Origin: Chamaecyparis obtusa
Lineage: Eukaryota > Streptophyta > Pinopsida > Cupressales > Cupressaceae
Assembly: GCA_027943335.1 (NCBI GenBank)
Contig: BSBK01006356.1
Coordinates: 45,001 to 109,000 of the forward strand
Reading direction: 5' to 3'
Length of the DNA stretch: 64,000 bases
Positions 58,107 to 64,000 of this stretch are shown in pieces. The position numbers were made by a program, and so were the translations under genes. How positions within the stretch are numbered: the stretch's first letter is position 1; each line of letters begins with the position of its first letter. The notes beneath the pieces are model-generated. The model ran no database searches. It was given only the letters and a program-made list of their open reading frames with translations, and was not told the origin of the DNA.

Positions 58107-59820
58107 GCCCTAGTATTGATGCACTGGAATTTTAAATTGCAGATCTTAGATAATTATTAAACTGTGTGCACTATATCTAATTATTGAACTGCTATGGTAG
58201 ACTTGAATAGCTTCCCAAAGAAACAATCAATTAACCGTATGCAAACTTTGGCATGTTTTACACTTTTTAAAATAGAAACTCTATATTTTTTTCATTGTGA
58301 GATGATAAAAATTCTGCATAACTTATTATCTTTAGAAATTAGAAATATACCACAATTTTCTTTAGATCTAATGAGAAAAATCTACCTAGTTACCCATTTC
58401 TTTCCATCAAATTGGCAATAGGAGGCCATTGTGTATCCTACAATGGCGGATGTAAGAGCATATATAGGAAACATTGTAGTATAGAGGGCAACCCTATTAT
58501 ATGGATATAGCCTGAAGAACTGAAGCTAAATGAGATCATTATTAATGCCCGTTGGCTTCCTAAGAAGTTTCAAGTGTTCATGTTCAACATTCTTCAAGAG
58601 ATGTCATTTCAAGTGTTCATGTTCAAAATGATTTTAGGCCTAAACCTATTACTTGGAGCCCATGTTTTTAAAATTCCCCATCACAAATTCTCTGTGTTGG
58701 TTTTCTCTCCCTAGCATGCCATTTACTGCCGCCAGCCATAGAGCCACAGATAGCTTGCACATGCAGACAATAAGCTACCCAAAAGATTTTTTTTCAACTC
58801 CCTTCTCCTTCCATGTCAATTTGCTTTTATGAAACATCCTAGGTGCATTTGTGCTCTTTTTCGTGGTTTCTTGTTAAACCATAGGACAAATGCATATCAT
58901 GGGTAGACGAGGAAGGTTTTAAGAATTTGGAGGTGAAGAAGAACTCTCTAGAGCTTCCAAGAATGTACCCCTGCTAAACATTCCAATAAGTGCCCTGGGC
59001 ATGTGGCTACCAAAGATCTATTTGCGCTCCTTGCTTCAAAATCAGCAAGAAACTTTGTGTTTCCCAAAGAAAAATTTCCAAGAAAAGTAATCTACCAGAT
59101 AAAATGTAAACAAATTATTTGATAAATTAACAGTAGAATGAAGAATGGTGATCTTACCATAGAGATAGATGAAGAAGAATTTACAATATGTGAACTGAAA
59201 GTTATAATCTCACTCTTTTCTCTTCTCTGAAAATAATACAAATGATGAAGACTATTGTTATTGCATACTTAAACCACATACAACTGAAATTTCATTGTGA
59301 AGGCAAGAAGAAGAAGAATCAATAGATATATGCGCTGCTCCTAGTTTCGGTCTTGGCTCTGCTACTAATTCTCTTCTGCGTCATAAGGCTTAAAAATTAT
59401 GTTCGAGTCATTTTTGTTATGCCAAACTCTCCTAATTACCCCTGTCATTAGGATTATAGCCTGTGTGGAAGAGGTTAATATTCTGGCAAATTTGCCTGAT
59501 TGTAAAACTCATCCACAATTTGAATACACCATCAAGCTTAGGTCACCATTAAGCTTATAAACATTCTAAGGGATTTTTTTTTCACCAGATTTTCCTAATA
59601 GCAACCCTCATTCGCTGTTTAACTTTAGCTTTAAATACGCTATCAAGCATAGATTGTTATCAGCCTTAGAAGTCTCTAACTGGTTTGAATTTTGCTAAAT
59701 TTTTGTAATTATAACATGCACCCATAGGCTGATTACCCATCAAACAGAGATCACCATTGTTCTTAAAATCTACATCCTAAGGATCTATATACATTGCTAG
59801 AAAAGGAGCCTGAGAATGAC
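58107..59820. other. Intergenic DNA, no gene recognised
   Basis: About 1.7 kb without a supported gene. The ORF 58194-58421 has no recognisable motif. A short direct repeat TTTCAAGTGTTCATGTTCAA occurs at about 58566 and 58607. Confidence 0.5.
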
Positions 59821-59826
59821 AAAAAT

Positions 59827-60109
59827 CATTTTGTTGAATGTACTGCATTGCCAATAAGTACATATTCTAGTGCTTTGAAGCTTTTTTGTGTTGGAATCAG
59901 TAGAGGATGTTAAAAGAGCAGTAGAAGACAATGATGCATTATTTGGAACGGTGGATAGTTGGTTGATCTGGAACTTGACTGGGGGTGCTAAAACAATAGG
60001 AAAGGATGGAACAGAGGTTCAAGGTATTCATGTAACTGATTGCTCAAATGCAGCTCGAACCATGTTGATGGATTTGAAAACCCTTGATCTACTCATTATA
60101 TATAATTGA
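59827..60109 (+). pseudogene. Glycerol kinase gene fragment
   Basis: Glycerol kinase phosphorylates glycerol to glycerol-3-phosphate in the cytosol. The fragment reads [20 protein letters not shown], then after a one-base insertion in a T run [33 protein letters not shown] and [20 protein letters not shown]. The order and the signature [11 protein letters not shown]...HVTD.SNA.RTML match the middle of plant and bacterial glycerol kinases of the FGGY family. It ends abruptly after LKTLD, where the family continues, and the part before HFVE and everything after is absent. I call it a truncated pseudogene carried into this repetitive region; whether it was captured by a transposon or retroposed is open. 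Confidence 0.85.
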
Positions 60110-60423
60110 GGTTTCAGTTTGAATGTTAGACATCATCAACAAAAGGAGAACACAATAGCAAACATGACAGATAGAGAAAAGGAGAGAGCTAGTTAGATGG
60201 GAATGAGATTTGAAACCATGATTGACTCCAATGTGACTCCTTGTAAGGCTAATATATGCATTGGGCTTAGTTTAAGAAAGGCTCATATAGAGACAACTTA
60301 ACTCATAATTGTAATTTAAAGTCTGGTATTAACTAAATTTAGAAGGAAGTCTATCCAGCCTAAGAAGACTATATATGCATTGGGCTTAGTTTATGAGCTC
60401 ATCTAAAGGCATAGCTACATTCA

Positions 60424-60892
60424 CAATCATCAAATAATAGTAAAAACAATATCATCATGGCTGAAATATGCTGAAATAATAGCAAAAATAATATCACAAT
60501 TATGAACTCATCTTCATCATGTGTTACTCCTTGGTGTATTCCATTTATAATCATGAAATAACAATAAAAACAATATCATCATGGCTGAAATAGCAGAAAA
60601 ATATCATAATGCATGAAATAATAGTAAAAACAATATCATCATGGTTGAAATAGCAGAAAAATATCAGAATGCATGAAATAACAGTAAAAACAATATCATC
60701 ATGGCTGAAATAGCATTATCTCTATAATTGATCTTCATCATGTGTTACTCCTTGGTGTATTCCATTTATAATCATGAAGTACCAGTAAAAACAATATCAT
60801 CATGGCTGAAATAGCAGAAAAATATCATAATGCATGAAATAACAGTAAAAACAATATCATCATGGCTGAAATAGTAGAAAAATATACTAGAG
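60424..60892. repeat. ~60-bp minisatellite with higher-order unit
   Basis: AACAATATCATCATGGCTGA recurs at least seven times at about 60-bp spacing, each with an ATGAAATAA(C/T)AGTAAA lead and an AAATAGCAGAAAAATATCA tail. Two copies are separated by a longer insert with CTTCATCATGTGTTACTCC, which itself is repeated at 60510 and 60732, giving a higher-order period near 220 bp. Confidence 0.93.
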
Positions 60893-61037
60893 CATATATA
60901 GTGCATAAGCTGATAAACAAAAACAATGTATGATGTTGATAAGACAAGTATCTGGCTAACCTTGCCAACTTAAAAATTATCTTGGCTAGCCTTGCCAATG
61001 TTTAAGTAACAATACTTTAAAATGAAAAAAAAAGTAG
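60893..61037. other. Spacer downstream of ORF1
   Basis: Contains two copies of GGCTAACCTTGCCAA-like sequence at about 60954 and 60983. No gene. Confidence 0.5.
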
Positions 61038-62000
61038 CTAGAGGTCTGCAAACTTCATGGCAATATACTGCACCCTTTCATCTTCATTCATTTTCAAGAA
61101 CCCTTTGGCTCTTTCAGTTTCAACCATGAAGGTGTCATATGCTTTTAGCATAGTGGCTTGACTCAAATTAGGGATGCCTTTGAGAGCCCCATAGACACTA
61201 TCCAATACATGGTCTGATTTAGAATTGTCCAATTTGATTACAAGAGGCAAACGGAAGTCCTCTTCTATTCTTTTCATAGTTTGACAAAGCACATCCAACG
61301 AACCAGCCATGGTTGCCTTCTTCCTCTTTCCCCTCCTTGGTGACGATGTTGAAGGATTTTGATGACCACTTGCACTCGATTGATTGGAATGATATAATTC
61401 ATCATCCATATCAGTTGTAGTGTTAAGAGGTGTACTCATAGGGACATCCTCATCACAATCCACGTAGGTGGGCCCATCCATATTGAGCCCTTCTTCTGTC
61501 TCTTGTGCAGTAGTAGCTGCGGTACCTTCAGCTATGTCATTACCTACAATGAAGGCTAGGTCATTTTAGTACTTGAAGGGTTGTCTCTTGTACACTTTGG
61601 CACTTTTGAATTATTTTCTCTGCATGTTGTCATGATGAATGAATTAGATCTTTGTCTTGTATCTAACTTAATAACAAGGAAATATTGCTTAGACCAACAT
61701 GTTACCTTTAGAAGCTCATCCCACACCATGTCATTAGCATCCACACATTGAGTAGCTTCATTCCATGCAAACCCACTCATATTCTTCAACTCTCTCATGA
61801 CTCTAAAACCTTACTTCCATCCTTTAAGCTTGTTTTTAAAATTTTCCTTTGAAAAATTAAGGTTCATCTCAGCATTGAACTTCCTCTCAATGGCTATCCA
61901 AGCTTCTTTTTTGAAGCCCCCTTCACATTTCCTTCCTAGGTGAACTTGATCATGGAGCAAGTTTAGGAACTTTCATTCCATCTCTCTTGTCCACAACCTT
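61038..62000 (-). pseudogene. Harbinger-associated Myb/SANT-like ORF1
   Basis: The accessory DNA-binding protein that works with PIF/Harbinger transposases. On the minus strand the block from about 61925 to 61710 reads GGFKKEAWIAIERKFNAEMN, FSKENFKNKLKGWK, a TAA, then FRVMRELKNMSGFAWNEATQ and ANDMVWDELLK, the Myb/SANT-like trihelix of plant ORF1 proteins. A donor (AAG|GTAACATG, near 61708) follows. The second exon from about 61552 runs through 61481-61038: acidic, KRKK nuclear-localisation-like patch, then ATMLKAYDTFMVETERAKGF and MNEDERVQYIAMKF, the C-terminal domain. The TAA in the first exon and an uncertain N-terminus make this copy probably inactive. Confidence 0.78.
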
Positions 62001-62335
62001 CTTGGAGGAAGAAGTTGACTGGCTTACTCGAACCTCATCCTCCATGCTCATCATGAGTTCTATGAAGGACATCACCTACACCACCTGTTATATGCAATCA
62101 TTAGCTACATGCAAATGAGAATGGATATTAAAGAAATAGTCATACAACAGTGGCATATAATCCAAAATATTGCATTTATGCATGATATCCAATAATATGT
62201 AATATATTTCTTTATTATCGATTCTCATTTGCATGTAGCTAAGTATGCATGTATATATGGTCTACTATGTTCACATAGTTTATATATGGTCTACTATGTT
62301 CATTCAGTATTGAGCAATTGTTCAAGGATCCAACT
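62001..62335. other. Spacer between ORF1 and the hairpin repeat
   Basis: The first part (to about 62090) may hold the broken N-terminus of ORF1. The rest is AT-rich, with TATATATGGTCTACTATGTTCA repeated twice (about 62253 and 62281). Confidence 0.5.
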
Positions 62336-62772
62336 CAGCTAAGACAAACTGGGATAGTGGATGAATTCATCACTAAGTCATTCTGTTGCACACTAAATCA
62401 GTGTCTTGAGCAACCGATTCAGTGTGCAACAGAATGAACAAAACAAGACACAGATTCAATTGCTCAAGAATGATGATAAGTGGTATTCTTGAGCAACTGA
62501 ATCAGTGTGCAACAGAATGAACACTGATTCAGTGTTCATTCTATTGCACACTGAATTAGTGTTCATTCTATTTCAATCAGTGTCTTGAGCAACTGATTTA
62601 GTGTGCAACAGAATGAACACTGATTCAATGTACAACAAAATGAACAATACAAGACACAAATTCAGTTGCTCAAGAATGATGATAAGTGGTATTCTTGAGC
62701 AACTGAATCAGTGTGCAACATAATGAACATTGATTCAGTGTTCATTTTGTTGCACATTGAATCAGTATTGTA
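62336..62772. repeat. Hairpin-rich interspersed repeat cluster
   Basis: The module GAGCAACTGAATCAGTGTG, CAACAGAATGAACA recurs in both orientations many times. Two ~180-bp direct copies (from about 62403 and 62586) each contain it, an ACAAGACACA link, TCAGTTGCTCAAGAATGATG and ATAAGTGGTATTC. Adjacent opposite copies (ATGAACACTGATTCAGTGTTCAT, shortened here to its core ACTGATTCAGTGTTCAT) form perfect short palindromes. Confidence 0.92.
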
Positions 62773-63169
62773 ATTATATATGGTCTACTATGTTCATACA
62801 GTTGTACTATATATGCTCTAGTATATATGCTCTAGTACATCTTCCACATGAAAAGGTGGAATTGGAATTTGAGGGCCAAATTATTATTCTCTCAATCCCC
62901 ATTTAGAAGAAAAAGTGTCAAACAAGATACACACATTTCGAAGAGATCAAAATCAAAGAACAGTAAGCATGAGTGTTAATCAAAGAGAAATCAGAGTTAC
63001 AAATCATACACAGGCTTCATTTCTTTGAAAGAATTTTCTATATGTAAACTATGAGAACACATGATTTGAGCATCAGCATTACAACAGTATGATTAATCTT
63101 CAACATTACAATAACCAGCTAGTAATGAAAGCACATTAAAGAACAAAGAAAGGTCTTGTGAAACTACAA
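62773..63169. other. Non-coding spacer; possible third MITE-like fragment
   Basis: 62845-62885 (CATCTTCCACATG, GGTGGAATTGGAATTTGAG) resembles part of MITE-like copies A and B. Otherwise AT-rich, with no gene. Confidence 0.45.
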
Positions 63170-63920
63170 CTATTGTCTACGTCTATAGTCTTCCCACATC
63201 CTACTTGCTATATCATCTCTAAAGTTCCCCCAATCATCCATATCACGCTGACTCAACCCATATGTCTCAAGTATTGGTACATTTATCCCATCATGATGGT
63301 CATCCTCTTCAATAACCACTTCAGATGGAACGCTGTCCTCTATAGTAATGAAGTTGTGTAGTATGCAACATGCCAAAAAAATACGTGCTTGTGTCATGAT
63401 TGGATAAGACATTGCGTGCCTCAGGATACGAAAACACTGCTTTAAAATGCCAAATGTACGCTTTATTGCATTTCTAAGAGAGGAGTGTCGATGGTTAAAC
63501 AACTCTTGTGGGCTATTTATAGGGTTTTCTCTTGAAAAATCCTTTAGGTGGTAACATGTACATCGATAAGGTGCAAGAAATCCTGGTACATTTGGATATC
63601 CAACATCGACTAAATAATACTTTCCTACAAAATAACATATATTGTTAAACTGTGAAACATTGACATCGTCAAACATTTATCATCTTCTTCAGTAAAAATA
63701 TAGTGTGAAATGGCATACCAGGGGGAACTACAAGTGGATCGGCTCTACTAAGAGCTGAAGCTAGAACATGGCTATCTGCAGCAGACCCTTCCCAACCAGC
63801 AAGAATGTATTGAAACTTATAATCAAAAGAAGAGATAGCCATAACATTTTGTGACAAGTTCCCTTTTCTATCCCGATATTTACCTTGTATATGGGTTCCA
63901 TCAATTGCTCCAACACAATC
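63170..63920 (-). CDS. PIF/Harbinger transposase (HARBI1/ALP1-like), 3' exons
   Basis: DDE transposase that cuts and joins the element. Two minus-strand exons with matching phase: 63920-63719 (acceptor CTATAG, donor GGTATG) and 63624-63170 (acceptor TTTGTAG; stop TAG at 63170). Motifs: CVGAIDGTHI with the first catalytic Asp, AGWEGSAADSHVL, YYLVDVGYPNVPGFLAPY with the second Asp, LFNHRHSSLRNAIKRTFGILK with the catalytic Glu region (normally IERTFG, here IKRTFG, so the Glu is Lys), and ARIFLACCILHNFI. No stop interrupts the two exons. The N-terminal exons lie beyond the window. The E-to-K change would inactivate it if it is the catalytic Glu. Confidence 0.85.
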
Positions 63921-64000
63921 CTATAGAAAGAAATACTGTAGTCAAGCAACACACAGTAATAAGATTTTTACTAAGGCAAAGAAATTTGTAGCGCTAGGGG
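63921..64000 (-). other. Intron of the transposase gene
   Basis: Sequence upstream (on the minus strand) of the 63920 acceptor. No coding motif is visible before the window ends. Confidence 0.5.

Larger units (their letters stand above)
57826..60395. repeat. Dispersed direct and inverted repeat (CCCAATGCATATATAGTCTTC)-type
   Basis: A ~58-bp block containing ACTAAGCCCAATGCATATAT and GCATAATTGACAAGC occurs at about 57826-57883 and 58046-58104 in direct orientation. It recurs inverted at about 60250-60275 and 60358-60400 (TATATGCATTGGGCTTAGTT). The ORF 57624-58106 repeats SIM.KKTIYALGLVYD because of this and is not taken as a gene. Confidence 0.85.
55572..64000. mobile_element. Probable PIF/Harbinger-related element, right end outside window
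   Basis: A terminal-like GCCCGTTTGGTAGCGGG at 55572-55588 could be the left end of the element that encodes the Myb/SANT-like ORF1 (61038-62000) and the DDE transposase (63170 onward), both on the minus strand. The coding pair is the signature of PIF/Harbinger. The assignment of this particular terminus is an inference: the opposite end is not in the window and several unrelated repeats and gene fragments lie inside. Confidence 0.4.

Noticed and set aside
59888..60109. Functional glycerol kinase
   Set aside because: Only a middle segment with a frameshift is present and no other exons follow.
60424..60892. Repeat array considered as CRISPR
   Set aside because: Units are contiguous ~60-bp minisatellite copies without unique spacers, in a plant genome.
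1..64000. tRNA, rRNA or other structural RNA genes
   Set aside because: No convincing tRNA arm pattern or rRNA sequence was seen by eye; TGGTATCAGAG sites are retrotransposon primer-binding sites.

Overview
The window looks like intergenic DNA from a large seed-plant genome. A gymnosperm is my best guess, as an inference: old, nested LTR retrotransposons dominate, the base composition is AT-rich, plant-type Tat/Ogre, chromovirus-like and L1/DUF4283 elements are present, and the one long gene is a plant-type ABCB transporter with plant-like introns. No bacterial or organellar features were seen.

Layout. 1-5012: a Ty3/gypsy element on the minus strand, with its 3' end outside the window, a 5' LTR at 4150-5012 and a gag-pol frame with few breaks. 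5013-5305: microsatellites. 5890-6300: remnant of a Ty1/copia RNase H. 7515-9115: an LTR, primer-binding site and charged internal ORFs of a non-autonomous LTR element; a second LTR of that family lies at 42837-43452. 9921-13396: 17-, 33- and ~357-bp tandem repeats around a B3-domain gene remnant. 14636-15605 and 39456-40628: the two halves of an unrecognised minus-strand spliced gene, split by a 23.7-kb Tat/Ogre-type retrotransposon (15680-39416) that sits in one of its introns. That retrotransposon has LTRs, PBS, gag, protease, RT, two RNase H domains, integrase, an antisense plant-mobile-domain (PMD) ORF, a GC-rich tandem array and a polypurine tract. It is itself interrupted by a 6.3-kb L1-type LINE (22941-29262) bounded by an exact 13-bp target duplication.

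43453-44590 holds a DUF4283/zinc-knuckle retroelement remnant. 46087-50918 is the only near-intact cellular gene: an eight-exon ABCB (MDR/P-glycoprotein) transporter coding for 1243 positions, with a single in-frame TGA at codon 771 and a GC-AG intron. Two copies of one TIR repeat flank it in opposite orientation (about 44925-45531 and 55033-55573). Downstream lie a foldback element whose right arm is split by a perfect solo LTR (53689-54808, TSD TAAAG), then a PIF/Harbinger-related stretch to the window end. That stretch has a GRF zinc-finger fragment, a glycerol-kinase fragment, minisatellites, a hairpin-rich repeat, a Myb/SANT-like ORF1 and the 3' exons of a DDE transposase.

The biology here is mainly genome turnover: autonomous elements, elements that may borrow their machinery, and captured or interrupted host genes. 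The observations I would check first are the antisense PMD ORF in the Ogre-type element, the four-level nesting, and the nearly intact ABCB gene carrying one nonsense codon.
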